Source: Pyrolobus sp964613695
Lineage (GTDB): Archaea; Thermoproteota; Thermoprotei_A; Sulfolobales; Pyrodictiaceae
Assembly: GCA_964613695.1 (NCBI GenBank)
Contig: CAZTIR010000001.1
Coordinates: 29,956-93,955 of the forward strand
Length of the DNA stretch: 64,000 nucleotides
Reading direction: 5' to 3'
The position numbers and the translations under genes were made by a program. Positions 41,787 to 50,003 of the stretch are shown here, one piece after another; positions within the stretch are counted from its first letter, which is position 1, and each line of letters starts with the position of its first letter. Below the pieces are notes generated by a model. It did no database searches, was not told the DNA's origin, and saw only the letters and a program-made list of their open reading frames with translations.

Positions 41787-42269
41787 TTACTCCTCCTCCG
41801 CCACGATTATCTCAATGTGGCTACGCCTCCTCCATTTAGGTGTGGCTCTGCCAAAAGCGCGGGGCATCCACCTCTTCAGCGTAACCCCCTTATGTACAGC
41901 CAAGTGTACTATCCTAAGTCTACTCGTGTCGAGACCCTTCTGCTCCGCGTTGTTGACTACATTATCGAGGAGCTTTAGTAGTATCTTAGCCGCTTTCACC
42001 GGGTAGCGGCCAACAGGCCAACCATACTTGTCGGCAAGCCCCCTGTGGTGAGCCTGCTTGCCGTGGTACCTCCTAACGGGTATAGGCTCCTCTAGCCTGA
42101 TAACCCTCTCGAGGAGCCTCCGAGCCTCATCCACGCGCTTACCTCTAAGCACTCTCGCAAGATCAACAATCTTCTTGTAAGAGATGGGCGCGTCCCACAC
42201 CATCGCCCTCGCGCTCTTCTCGGGGTCTACCTGCACGCTGTACTTCCAGCGAGGCACCCCTATCGGCAC
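41787..42269 (-). CDS. rpl22: ribosomal protein L22 (start reassigned to GTG 42269)
   Basis: About 160 residues from GTG 42269, the usual archaeal length. It opens VPIGVPRWKYSVQVDPEKSARAMVWDAPISYKKIVDLARVLRGKRVDEA and has the HRGLADKYGWPVGRYPVKAAKILLKLLDN core. Codons run back to an ATG at 42380, but that extension is non-ribosomal and crosses the gene's own TATA box, so a start at 42269 fits a leaderless transcript. This is the first gene of the second ribosomal segment, since L23, L2 and S19 are not next to it. Confidence 0.9.
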   Translation of the reverse strand: MPIGVPRWKYSVQVDPEKSARAMVWDAPISYKKIVDLARVLRGKRVDEARRLLERVIRLEEPIPVRRYHGKQAHHRGLADKYGWPVGRYPVKAAKILLKLLDNVVNNAEQKGLDTSRLRIVHLAVHKGVTLKRWMPRAFGRATPKWRRRSHIEIIVAEEE

Positions 42270-42291
42270 CCAGCGTGACGCAAACACCCAG

Positions 42292-42302
42292 CCCTTATAA
42301 CC
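42292..42302 (-). promoter_or_regulatory. promoter TATA box ahead of L22
   Basis: On the minus strand GGTTATAAGGG has its centre about 26 nt from 42271, two bases from the GTG at 42269. It is therefore the promoter of the L22-to-cbf5 ribosomal run, now cut off from L3-L4-L23. Confidence 0.65.
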
Positions 42303-42410
42303 TTGAGACGAGAGGGTATAATACGCGGAAAGGATGAAGAGACGGGGGATGAGCGAGCTGACCTGCTCTGAGGAGGCCACGATGAGGAGAATGGCGGCAG
42401 CTGCGACCCC

Positions 42411-42440
42411 TAAAAGGAGGAAGGAGAGGTGGGGAAAAAC
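42411..42440 (-). terminator. pyrimidine/T-rich terminator after the surface-protein gene
   Basis: On the minus strand GTTTTTCCCC is followed by a long CT tract (CTCTCCTTCCTCCTTTTA), 38 nt after the stop of the 1087-residue protein and before the L22 promoter. Confidence 0.5.
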
Positions 42441-42478
42441 GAGAGGTCAGGCAAGCTTACATAATTTTGACGCGGTTC

Positions 42479-45400
42479 TTATGCTCTCCTAGCGCCCAGG
42501 TAGAAGGCTGCCAGACTAGCGGCTAGGATTGCCGCTAGAGCCGCGTATACCGGTAGGAGGTCGGCTGGGCTGACTATATTCAGCGGCTTGAAGTCTTTTA
42601 GGCCTACTCTAACGATTGCTGGTGGCAGCGCTATAGCGACTGGCAGGCCGGTGAAGCTGCTAGCCTTCGGCAGCGTGGTAGAGTCGAATGCTAGCGTTAT
42701 CCTACACGCCTTCGTATCCGCGGTGATAGCGTAGCTACTCGTCTTCACCCATGCCGCACCATTGTAGTAGTATACGTTGACTATCGATGCTAGCTTCTGT
42801 GGCGTGTTGTATATCACACAGTAGTCTGGCGGTATGCTGAGGTTCAGCTCTACCATACTCGGCGTCGCCCCGACAACCGCAATATCGTAGGCCTTCGCGT
42901 AGCCCTTAGGCGCGCCCGGTATCATCGGTATAAGGTTGTAGGCTACAACGAATGTTGGCGTGCTAGGCGTTGACGTGAAGCTGACAGTAATGTAGTCTGT
43001 AACAGCATTCACACTGGTCGTTGCAGCCGACACCATCGCATAGAACGGCCCTGTCCACACCTCGGCGTTCATGAGTCTCTCCACCACATAGTTTGCTGCC
43101 GCACCCTCAGCAGCCATCGGCGAGTATATCTTGAGGATACCATTGTCGAGCTCATTAACTGAGCCTATGTTGACAGTCGCGTAGAATACTGCTAGCTCGC
43201 CATGCCTCACAACCAGCGTGCCACTCACATTCAGTGTACCACTCATGAAGACGCCTGTCGTCAGGTTCACGTAGGCTTCCTGGGCGTAGAGCTTGCTGCC
43301 GCTCGCCGCCATAGCCGTCACGTTGAGGCCCACGTAGGTTAGTGGCGCGGTATCCTCTCCCAGCTCGGCGTTGCTGAGCATTACGGTGCCGGTGTAGCCG
43401 CTCGTCGAGTTAATAACAAGATTGCTGGTCATCAGCTTCACGTTTACAAGACATACTTTGGTGAGCGGCACTGTGATGTTCAGTGTCGGCATTTCTACTG
43501 TTGCTATGCCCGCCATGCCTATTAGCGCGAACTTTCTGTCCGCTGGAGTGTACCTCACAATAGCTTCGGTCAAGTAGGGTCTTATATCATAGCTCGTCGA
43601 GGTTAGGAGTATCTTGCCGAACACCTGCGACGCTGCACTCTCGTTGTACCATACTAGCATGCCAGTAGTGCTCGGCGCATACTCGTTACCCGCGAACACA
43701 CCCAGGTATACGCCAAGGGCTGGCGAGGACGCTATGTAGGCTGCATCCTTCGCGGCATACTCTCTAATCGTCAACGTGGTGCTGGCCGGCTCTTCAACAA
43801 GGCCGTAGCCCTCTGCCACTATATTACCGTTCACCTGGTAGCTTCCAGTAACGTTCGGCGCCATAACCACGATGCCTACCTTTATACCGTGGTAGACCGG
43901 CGCCGACACATACTCTGGCGTGAAGACGTTAAGCGATACATTCACCTCCCCGCCAGCCTCGTTGGCCCTATACTGCTGCACTGGCAGGAAGTTGTCGAAC
44001 CACGCCACGTACCCGACGAACTTGGCGCCACTTAGGCCGAGTGTCACGCTAGCATTATAGATGGTGTTGGTGACGAGCAGGCTAGGCGCTATCGTTATGT
44101 TAATCAGGCCTACGCCGTAGCCATATTCTAGGGTTGTGCTGCTAACCTCTGTGGTCCTCACCGGAGCCCACATGATGACGGTGAACGGCGTTGTAGTGTT
44201 TAGCGTGACGCTGGTGCTGGTAGCCTCGCCAGCGAGGTAGCGAGCAGTGGACGCAGTCATGTTCACGGCCACTACTGTCATCGGAGCCGCGAAGCTCTCG
44301 GTATAGCTCCACTGCGCGCTGTTCTGGAATGGTAGGAGTACGAGCGCCGTGGCCTCCGGAGTTACACCGGTATAGACTAGGACCTCTCTGAACTCGGGTA
44401 CGCTAACCGCGCCCGAAACCCAGTTAGCGAGATTGAGGCCTGCCTCGAGCGTGACGTTTATGTCGCCCGTTGCTGGCTGCGGTAGGTTGTTGACTACAAC
44501 GCTAGTCTCTCTGCTCGTGATCATATCGTAGAGGCTCGAGCCGTACTGCTCTACGCTCCCAGTAGCCTGGGATATCTTAGAGAGGTATGCGTAGACGCTC
44601 CACGCACTATCGGCGGTAAGGCTCGGCGCGTTAACGAGGCCCAGGTATGCCTCGTCGCCGGTCACTCCACTCGCGTTAGTGAATTCTAGCGAGCTGGAGG
44701 CATTCACGTTTAGCAGGCCTACCTCCACGTTATTCGCCGTAGCGTTCACATAACCGGATGTAACTGTCGTAGCGTAGACTAGGCCTAAGCTGCTTGTATT
44801 GAGCTTGAGGGTTCCAGCCTCCACGCCAGCAACCACAGCGGCCTGGGAGACGTTTATCTCGAGAGTGCCCGACACGCTAGCACCGTCGACAACCGCCATC
44901 GTGTAATAGTCTTGGCTCGGCATCTTGAGCTCGCCGGTTACGCTGAGACCCCTGAGCCTCATAATGAGACCGTTTATCGTTATGCTCGTGGTGTTGCTGC
45001 CGAAGGTTGCCTGCACGCTTGTAGGCGTGTAGAGTGACTCTATGCTGGCAGTATAGCTGCTATTCATGCACACCCTGATATACCCGGAGGAGAACAGGGT
45101 CTCGTTGATATAGGCGTCTGGTAGGCTAGTGGTGTTCAACAGCTTTAGCGTGTACTCTAGGCTCACGGGCCCAGCTATGATGAACGGCGTTGAGGATACG
45201 CTAAAGCTCGGAGCGAAGCCCGCCGTGAAGCCTACTGGCGCTACAGTCGCGTTAACCTCTAGAAGTGCCTCAGCCGCGCTACCGGCTACAGCGGTGCCGT
45301 TTTCAGCATACTCCGCCTTTATATACCCGCTGGCGGTGCTCGAAAGCGCTACCATGATGAGCGTCACGTTGAGGTCGTTGTAGTAGACAGTCGTTGTGCC

Positions 45401-45742
45401 GCCCACGTTGGATACATTCACGTATATTGTTAGGTTGCGCGCTGCAGCATCCCACGTGATGTTCAGGGGTTGCGCGGTATAAGCACCGCTATTGTCGGTG
45501 TAGGTTATGAGCGCATAGGCTACACTGAATCCATCGGGTATCGTCACGTTAAGCGATACTACAGCAAAAGTGCCAGCATTCAGTGCGACATTCTCCGTCA
45601 TATTTACGTGTACTGCAAACGCCACGTGAGGAGCTACCCTGTTATTATCGGCCTCTAGCGTTATGCTCGTCGCGTGCGCGACAACGCCAACCGCCAGTAG
45701 GGCAACTGCTAGTAGAAGCGCGAGATACACCCTACTGTGCAT
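42479..45742 (-). CDS. large secreted surface (S-layer-like) glycoprotein, membrane-anchored
   Basis: 1087 residues. A signal peptide (about 1-25, LALLLAVALLAVGVVAHAT), a huge Ser/Thr/Val/Asn-rich beta-type ectodomain, and a single C-terminal membrane helix (VYAALAAILAASLAAFYLG) with a tiny basic tail make it a bitopic surface protein. N-glycosylation sequons are dense from the start (NMTENV, NVTIPD, NITWD, NLTIYV, NVSNVG) to the end (NLSIPP). There is a single Cys-poor body (cysteines in CMNSS, CLVNV, CVIYN, CRITL). It resembles crenarchaeal S-layer proteins in design, though no sequence family is claimed. A strong ribosome-binding site (TCACCTC on the plus strand) precedes the ATG. Codon use is more A/T- and Thr-rich than in the neighbours. 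Confidence 0.8.
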   Translation of the reverse strand: MHSRVYLALLLAVALLAVGVVAHATSITLEADNNRVAPHVAFAVHVNMTENVALNAGTFAVVSLNVTIPDGFSVAYALITYTDNSGAYTAQPLNITWDAAARNLTIYVNVSNVGGTTTVYYNDLNVTLIMVALSSTASGYIKAEYAENGTAVAGSAAEALLEVNATVAPVGFTAGFAPSFSVSSTPFIIAGPVSLEYTLKLLNTTSLPDAYINETLFSSGYIRVCMNSSYTASIESLYTPTSVQATFGSNTTSITINGLIMRLRGLSVTGELKMPSQDYYTMAVVDGASVSGTLEINVSQAAVVAGVEAGTLKLNTSSLGLVYATTVTSGYVNATANNVEVGLLNVNASSSLEFTNASGVTGDEAYLGLVNAPSLTADSAWSVYAYLSKISQATGSVEQYGSSLYDMITSRETSVVVNNLPQPATGDINVTLEAGLNLANWVSGAVSVPEFREVLVYTGVTPEATALVLLPFQNSAQWSYTESFAAPMTVVAVNMTASTARYLAGEATSTSVTLNTTTPFTVIMWAPVRTTEVSSTTLEYGYGVGLINITIAPSLLVTNTIYNASVTLGLSGAKFVGYVAWFDNFLPVQQYRANEAGGEVNVSLNVFTPEYVSAPVYHGIKVGIVVMAPNVTGSYQVNGNIVAEGYGLVEEPASTTLTIREYAAKDAAYIASSPALGVYLGVFAGNEYAPSTTGMLVWYNESAASQVFGKILLTSTSYDIRPYLTEAIVRYTPADRKFALIGMAGIATVEMPTLNITVPLTKVCLVNVKLMTSNLVINSTSGYTGTVMLSNAELGEDTAPLTYVGLNVTAMAASGSKLYAQEAYVNLTTGVFMSGTLNVSGTLVVRHGELAVFYATVNIGSVNELDNGILKIYSPMAAEGAAANYVVERLMNAEVWTGPFYAMVSAATTSVNAVTDYITVSFTSTPSTPTFVVAYNLIPMIPGAPKGYAKAYDIAVVGATPSMVELNLSIPPDYCVIYNTPQKLASIVNVYYYNGAAWVKTSSYAITADTKACRITLAFDSTTLPKASSFTGLPVAIALPPAIVRVGLKDFKPLNIVSPADLLPVYAALAAILAASLAAFYLGARRA

Positions 45743-45749
45743 TACTCAT

Positions 45750-45756
45750 TCACCTC
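45750..45756 (-). promoter_or_regulatory. strong ribosome-binding site of the surface-protein gene
   Basis: GAGGTGA on the minus strand, 7 nt before the ATG at 45742, a full anti-Shine-Dalgarno match typical of a highly expressed leadered mRNA. Confidence 0.7.
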
Positions 45757-45817
45757 TATAGGGCCAACGTTACCATTACACGATAAATGCTGTTTCCTCA
45801 TGCATCGTTTAGTAAGA

Positions 45818-45825
45818 CATATAAG
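45818..45825 (-). promoter_or_regulatory. promoter TATA box of the surface-protein gene
   Basis: On the minus strand CTTATATG lies about 75 nt before the ATG, predicting a 5' leader near 54 nt. It gives this gene a transcript independent of the upstream L23 unit. Confidence 0.5.
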
Positions 45826-45864
45826 TCTGCACAACTCTAGTGTACGTTAGTTTATTTTTCGCTC

Positions 45865-46707
45865 TCATCGCGTACTGGGCAGGCAGGATGATGATAGGAT
45901 GGCGTGAGTATCGGGGGCCATGAGGAGTGGGCCAAGCTGTTTGAGCGCCGAGGCTAGTCTACAGCCCCTGGCCCCGCGTGTATAGTACTCGAGGACCAGT
46001 TTCAGGAGTTTGGGAAGCACGCGGTCTATATCCCGGGGCGTAACCGCACCGATCCAGCCTATGTAAAGGCCTAGGCCCGACTTTAGCGCCTTTGAGACGA
46101 AGAGAGGATCTTGTATACTACTGCAGGTCATTGCTATTAGCACGGAGCCTCGCTTGGGATGCACTATGTTAAACAGCTTATAGCTCCCTATAATGATGAG
46201 CTTCTCCGACACGAAGGCGCCGCCGTTGGCAAAGACCGCTGGACTCGCCTCCGCGAGTATACCCTGGGATGCGAGCCTCTTAGCAAGGTCTAGTGGTATG
46301 TCCAGTTTCTCGCCGGGAGCAAGACCAGTGGCTATGTAGTAGCCGTGCCCATCCCATATCCCCCCATGAGCCCTGACCACCACGATATCGTACTCGCCAA
46401 TGTTTAGGATGGGCTTTATCCCCGCCTGGCGGCCGAGGTAAACGTCTATACACGCGTTGTATTCTCGTGCTATTCTCTCCAACAGCTTTACGAGCGTCTG
46501 ATTGGGTATGTCGCGCGCCAGGGAATCGTAGTAGAGTATGCGGAGCTTACAGTGACGCTTTTCGGGAGAAGCTACGCGCTGGTAGGTAGCCGGGGTTGTA
46601 GTCGAAACTCCGGATGACTCCAAAGGTGCATGGCGTATGGCTAGGAGTGCTGCAGCCGAGGCTAAAACCGCGGCGAGGAGAGCAACGAGCACAGCGTACT
46701 TCCGCAC
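45865..46707 (-). CDS. secreted caspase-like (clan CD) cysteine peptidase candidate
   Basis: 280 residues. N-terminal signal anchor (about 4-24, VLVALLAAVLASAAALLAI). The core has a strand ending in His-Gly, IVVVRAHGGIW (His114), and a later hydrophobic strand ending in Cys, VLIAMTCSS (Cys195). A following segment, GLGLYIGWIGAVTPRDIDRVLPKLLKLVLEYYTRG, looks like the helix-strand block of CHAT/caspase proteins. This His-Gly plus strand-Cys order is that of clan CD peptidases (caspase, gingipain, CHAT), but I assign it by pattern only. It starts at GTG 34 nt after L23 with no clear own promoter. Confidence 0.6.
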   Translation of the reverse strand: MRKYAVLVALLAAVLASAAALLAIRHAPLESSGVSTTTPATYQRVASPEKRHCKLRILYYDSLARDIPNQTLVKLLERIAREYNACIDVYLGRQAGIKPILNIGEYDIVVVRAHGGIWDGHGYYIATGLAPGEKLDIPLDLAKRLASQGILAEASPAVFANGGAFVSEKLIIIGSYKLFNIVHPKRGSVLIAMTCSSIQDPLFVSKALKSGLGLYIGWIGAVTPRDIDRVLPKLLKLVLEYYTRGARGCRLASALKQLGPLLMAPDTHAILSSSCLPSTR

Positions 46708-46741
46708 TTAGACCCCTCTGGAGAGTGGGCGTGGGAAGAGC

Positions 46742-47005
46742 TTAGAGTATGCCTAGGCGGGCGGCCACCTCTGTCGCCTGGTACTCGGGGGCGAGCTTGA
46801 CGTAGGCCTTCTTCTCGCCGCGCGGCGTTATCAGCGTGTTAACCTTGACTACCTTCACGTTGAAGAGTTGTTCGACGGCCTTCTTTATCTCTGGTTTCGT
46901 GGCGTCACGCCTCACTATGAAGGTTAGCGTGTTGTGCTGCTCTATGAGCCTTAGAGCCTTCTCGCTCTGAACGGGCCTTATTATTACCTCGCGAGGGTCC
47001 CTCAT
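46742..47005 (-). CDS. rpl23: ribosomal protein L23
   Basis: 87 residues. The short archaeal form: VIIRPVQSEKALRLIEQHNTLTFIVRRDATKPEIKKAVEQLFNVKVVKVNTLITPRGEKKAYVKL. It overlaps L4 by 4 nt. In other archaea L2 follows directly; here the peptidase candidate follows. Confidence 0.96.
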   Translation of the reverse strand: MRDPREVIIRPVQSEKALRLIEQHNTLTFIVRRDATKPEIKKAVEQLFNVKVVKVNTLITPRGEKKAYVKLAPEYQATEVAARLGIL

Positions 47006-47829
47006 GGCAGCATCCCCTCGAAGCGCTTGCCCAGGGCCTCTAATGCGGATTTCGTGACGAGCATGAGCCTGCCTGGATGGCCTCCCGGGGCTAGCTGGAG
47101 CACGTTAACGTAGCTTGGCGTCGCTATGTCGACTCCTGGGAAGTTCTCGACGGCCTTCGCGAATGGGGATGTGTGACTGTTGAGAACGAACAGCACACTC
47201 TTTGGCGTCACGTAGCGGCGGCCGCGCATCTTGCCCTTCCCGGCGCGCCACCTGGTCTTCTCCTGTGCCCTCACGATGTCGGGCCAGAGGCCTAGTTTCT
47301 CGAGCAGCCTCCTAGCCTCCCGGGCGCTCCTCACCCTCTCCTCGACCTCGTCGACCACCACGACGGGGACGGCTGGGGCTGTGAAGACGTGGCCCCTGGC
47401 CCTCACCATCTCTGGTATCGCGGTCGCCGCTAGAGCAGAGGCCGTCGCGAGCCTCTTCTCCTTCTTGTTTATCTCCTCGTGTATCTTCTTGAGGGGCGTG
47501 GGTGGGAACGCTACCCTACCGCCCACAGCCGATGGTATGAAGGCTGCTCTACCCGTGCCGGGTATCCTAGGCACCCTCGCTATACCGAGACCGACGCCGA
47601 AGCTCCTAGCGCTAGTCCTCTTCCCCGCCATCGGGTCGCGGCCCTTGGGCTGGAGCCTGGCTGTGTGCTCCGAGTGGAAGGCCCTGCGTATCAAGTCCTT
47701 GCGAACCGGTAGCCCGAAGACCCTTGGTAGCTGGATCTCGCCCACCTTCTCCCCGGCCGCGTCGTAGAGTGGGACCCTCGGGGGCTCCCTCATTAGGAGG
47801 AACATGGTGGAGCCTAGCATCGCGCCCAC
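47002..47829 (-). CDS. rpl4: ribosomal protein L4 (archaeal L4/L1e)
   Basis: 275 residues. PRVFGLPVRKDLIRRAFHSEHTARLQPKGRDPMAGKRTSARSFGVGLGIARVPRIPGT and the GRAAFIPSAVGGRVAFPPTPLKKIHEEINKKEKRLATASALAATA core are typical of the archaeal/eukaryotic form. It starts 1 nt after L3. Confidence 0.96.
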   Translation of the reverse strand: MGAMLGSTMFLLMREPPRVPLYDAAGEKVGEIQLPRVFGLPVRKDLIRRAFHSEHTARLQPKGRDPMAGKRTSARSFGVGLGIARVPRIPGTGRAAFIPSAVGGRVAFPPTPLKKIHEEINKKEKRLATASALAATAIPEMVRARGHVFTAPAVPVVVVDEVEERVRSAREARRLLEKLGLWPDIVRAQEKTRWRAGKGKMRGRRYVTPKSVLFVLNSHTSPFAKAVENFPGVDIATPSYVNVLQLAPGGHPGRLMLVTKSALEALGKRFEGMLP

Positions 47830-47830
47830 C

Positions 47831-48871
47831 TCAGTTGCCCTGCTTGCTAGCCAGGCTGATGTATGTGATGCGCGGCGGCCCGGGCGGGGTCCAGGTTGGT
47901 CTCACGGGGTGGCGGAGCACTATGGGCCTCTTGGGGGTTCCTGGGACGCTACCCGCTAGCATCACGTAGGTCGAGCGCACGATACCATAGTGTAGGAAGC
48001 CGCCGGCTGGCGTAACCTCGAGGCCATTATCCCCTATCTTGAGTATCCTCTTGTTATACTCGGTTCTCCTGTGGAACCCCATCTGGCCGGGCTGCGGCAC
48101 GGGGCTCAGGGAGCCGATGCCGGGGCTCCTGGCTCCGATGCGCCTAGAGCCCTTCCTATGCTTGTGCCACTTGGGCAGCTCCTTGACGCCGAACCTCTTT
48201 ATCACGCCCTGGAAGCCCTTACCCTTCGTAACCGCTATGACGTCGACCAGCTGGCCCTCCTGGAAGACGTCCCTCACGGTGAACGTGCCGCCGAGGAGGC
48301 TGGCCGCGTAGCGGAACCTCTCCTCGAGGCTCGAGCCCCCGCCGATCTTTATCTCGAGGAGGTCTGGCTTCTTCTTGCTGAGGCCCCCCACGAGCCTCGG
48401 CTGGGTGGCAGCGATTATCCTAACATCCATCACCTTGTCGAGGAGCTCCTCTATCTTCTTCAACTGCTTCTCGGGGTCGGGGACCTTGAAAGTCTTCGGG
48501 AGGATCTTGTAGATGTCCAGCTTGTACTTGTTTATGAGCTCCTCCGGCTGAGCCCAGGCCTCTGTCAGCGTGTAGAGCCCGATGTTCGGGTCGTACCCGT
48601 AGACTCTCACCGCGAGGACTACCATGGGTGGGGCCTCGAGGATGGTCACCGGGACGAATATCTCCTTGCCCTCCGTCACGCTACCCGGCCTATCATCTAT
48701 CATGAAAGCGTGGGTCATGCCAGCCTTGTAGGCGAGGAATGCCAGGGGGAGCGGCTTCTCGCTCTGAACCTCCGGCCAGCTCCTAATCTTCGGCACTAGC
48801 CTCGAAGCCCTCTTCCTAGGCCTTAAGCCCAGGCTACCTCGCCGTGGCGCGTGTTTCTTTCGCGCGCCCAC
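47831..48871 (-). CDS. rpl3: ribosomal protein L3
   Basis: 346 residues. It opens KKHAPRRGSLGLRPRKRASRLVPKIRSW, and the core VDVIAVTKGKGFQGVIKRFGVKELPKWHKHRKGSRRIGARSPGIGSLSPVPQPGQMGFHRRTEYNKRI is the archaeal/eukaryotic L3 signature. The start is GTG 48871 with GGGTGGTGA just ahead. Confidence 0.96.
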   Translation of the reverse strand: MGARKKHAPRRGSLGLRPRKRASRLVPKIRSWPEVQSEKPLPLAFLAYKAGMTHAFMIDDRPGSVTEGKEIFVPVTILEAPPMVVLAVRVYGYDPNIGLYTLTEAWAQPEELINKYKLDIYKILPKTFKVPDPEKQLKKIEELLDKVMDVRIIAATQPRLVGGLSKKKPDLLEIKIGGGSSLEERFRYAASLLGGTFTVRDVFQEGQLVDVIAVTKGKGFQGVIKRFGVKELPKWHKHRKGSRRIGARSPGIGSLSPVPQPGQMGFHRRTEYNKRILKIGDNGLEVTPAGGFLHYGIVRSTYVMLAGSVPGTPKRPIVLRHPVRPTWTPPGPPRITYISLASKQGN

Positions 48872-48932
48872 GTGTCACCACCCTTTTCTTACCACACGCC
48901 CGTTGCCGACGAGAGAACATGCCCTATTATAC

Positions 48933-48952
48933 GGCTCTACCCGGGTAGAGCC
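48933..48952. promoter_or_regulatory. perfect 20-bp palindrome at the SPOUT/L3 boundary
   Basis: GGCTCTACCCGGGTAGAGCC equals its own reverse complement. It spans the last codons and stop of the SPOUT methyltransferase gene and abuts a TATA-like GTATAATAGG (minus strand, about 48922-48931) that could drive L3. As RNA it could form a 10-bp stem without a loop, hence a weak hairpin; as DNA it is a possible operator. Confidence 0.5.
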
Positions 48953-49800
48953 TGGTTGAGGGCCGCTAGGCTAGCCCAGACGGCCTCCTCCGTCCTTATG
49001 GTGAGCGTCCCCTGCCTAGGCACAGTGTTCACCACTATATCGGCTATGTCGTCGAGGCTGAGGCCTTCTCTCTCGGCTATCTCGCGCAGACCCTCCCTGG
49101 GCGAGCCGAAGAGTATCACGATCCTCTCCCTCTCCCCCCACCCCCTCCTAATCTCCTCGAGGGCGTCGAGATAGAGCCTGCCTTGTCTCGACGTTGCTAT
49201 CCTATAGTAGCCCCTGGACACCCTCCTGGCGAGAGCCGAGAGGCTATCATGCTTCTCCACCGTGTAGCCCCTGTAGACGCCGCCGGGCTCAACCATGTCT
49301 AGTATCACCGGTTGCAGGGAGACTATCTTCACTAGTATCCTCTCGCCGCGCTCCACTCTCACACCCTCCGGGAGATCGACCTCAACCGGCTTACCCAGAC
49401 CCGCGTCGACTACAGCAACCCTCCCCCTCCTGCGCAGCACGAGAGCCTCCCTAACCTCGCCCTCCTTGGGGCCGCCCACCCCGTGGGTCGGCAGCTGGAG
49501 GGGAGGCAGTACGCCAGCGTAGCGTAGGCGCGGATCGGAGCCGGGGTAGAGCCTCTTGCGGAGATAGGGTGGCGTAGCCATATACTCCAGTATCCTCTTG
49601 AATGTCTCCGCGTCGTCCCAAGCCTCCGCCCTGTCTATATACACGTGTATCTTGTCAACACGGAATGCTCCGGCGGCGCGCCCGACAATACCAGCCTTCA
49701 GTGTTTTGAGCTCGAGGCTAGGCTCTATGGTCAACATGCTGGCTGGCACTGCTATCTCCAGCGGCTTGGGCCTCGGCGGGGGAGGCCACTCGGCAGCCAA
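48937..49800 (-). CDS. SPOUT-family RNA methyltransferase (upstream of L3)
   Basis: 287 residues. It has the order usual for the archaeal SPOUT protein encoded ahead of L3: an N-terminal PSLELKTLKAGIVGRAAGAFRVDKIHVYID, a central OB-like insert (REALVLRRRGRVAVVDAGLGKPVEV), and the knotted C-terminal part IVILFGSPREGLREI, then DDIADIVVNTVPRQGTLTIRTEEAVWASLAALNQAL. The knotted part is the SAM-binding trefoil. It likely methylates rRNA; the exact site cannot be told. It starts at TTG. Confidence 0.9.
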   Translation of the reverse strand: MAAEWPPPPRPKPLEIAVPASMLTIEPSLELKTLKAGIVGRAAGAFRVDKIHVYIDRAEAWDDAETFKRILEYMATPPYLRKRLYPGSDPRLRYAGVLPPLQLPTHGVGGPKEGEVREALVLRRRGRVAVVDAGLGKPVEVDLPEGVRVERGERILVKIVSLQPVILDMVEPGGVYRGYTVEKHDSLSALARRVSRGYYRIATSRQGRLYLDALEEIRRGWGERERIVILFGSPREGLREIAEREGLSLDDIADIVVNTVPRQGTLTIRTEEAVWASLAALNQALPG

Positions 49801-50003
49801 GCCCCGCCACCCAGCCGGTGGGGAGCCAATCCGCCCTTATCGCGTGCCCCCGAAGCCCGTCGCGCAGGGACATGCGCCCGGTGCGGGGTGGAGTGCGCAG
49901 CGCATAAGGTAATACTTTTTAAACTTGTTTCTATTGCGTGTTGTCTGCGGAGCCTTACCACGGGAACACGCCCGCCACGAGATAGGGAGAGGTAGGATCT
50001 TGC
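49801..50003 (+). other. 203-bp divergent intergenic region
   Basis: Divergent promoter region between the SPOUT and TGT-like genes. A TATA element (CTTTTTAAAC, 49915-49924) points to the TGT-like gene and predicts a leader of about 55-60 nt. No tRNA-like T-arm or CCA-end signature was seen. The left half is GC-rich. Confidence 0.4.

Noticed and set aside
49801..49913. GC-rich intergenic stretch considered as a tRNA or guide RNA gene.
   Set aside because: No TTCRA T-loop, no C/D or H/ACA box pair and no terminator were seen; it is more simply a divergent promoter region.
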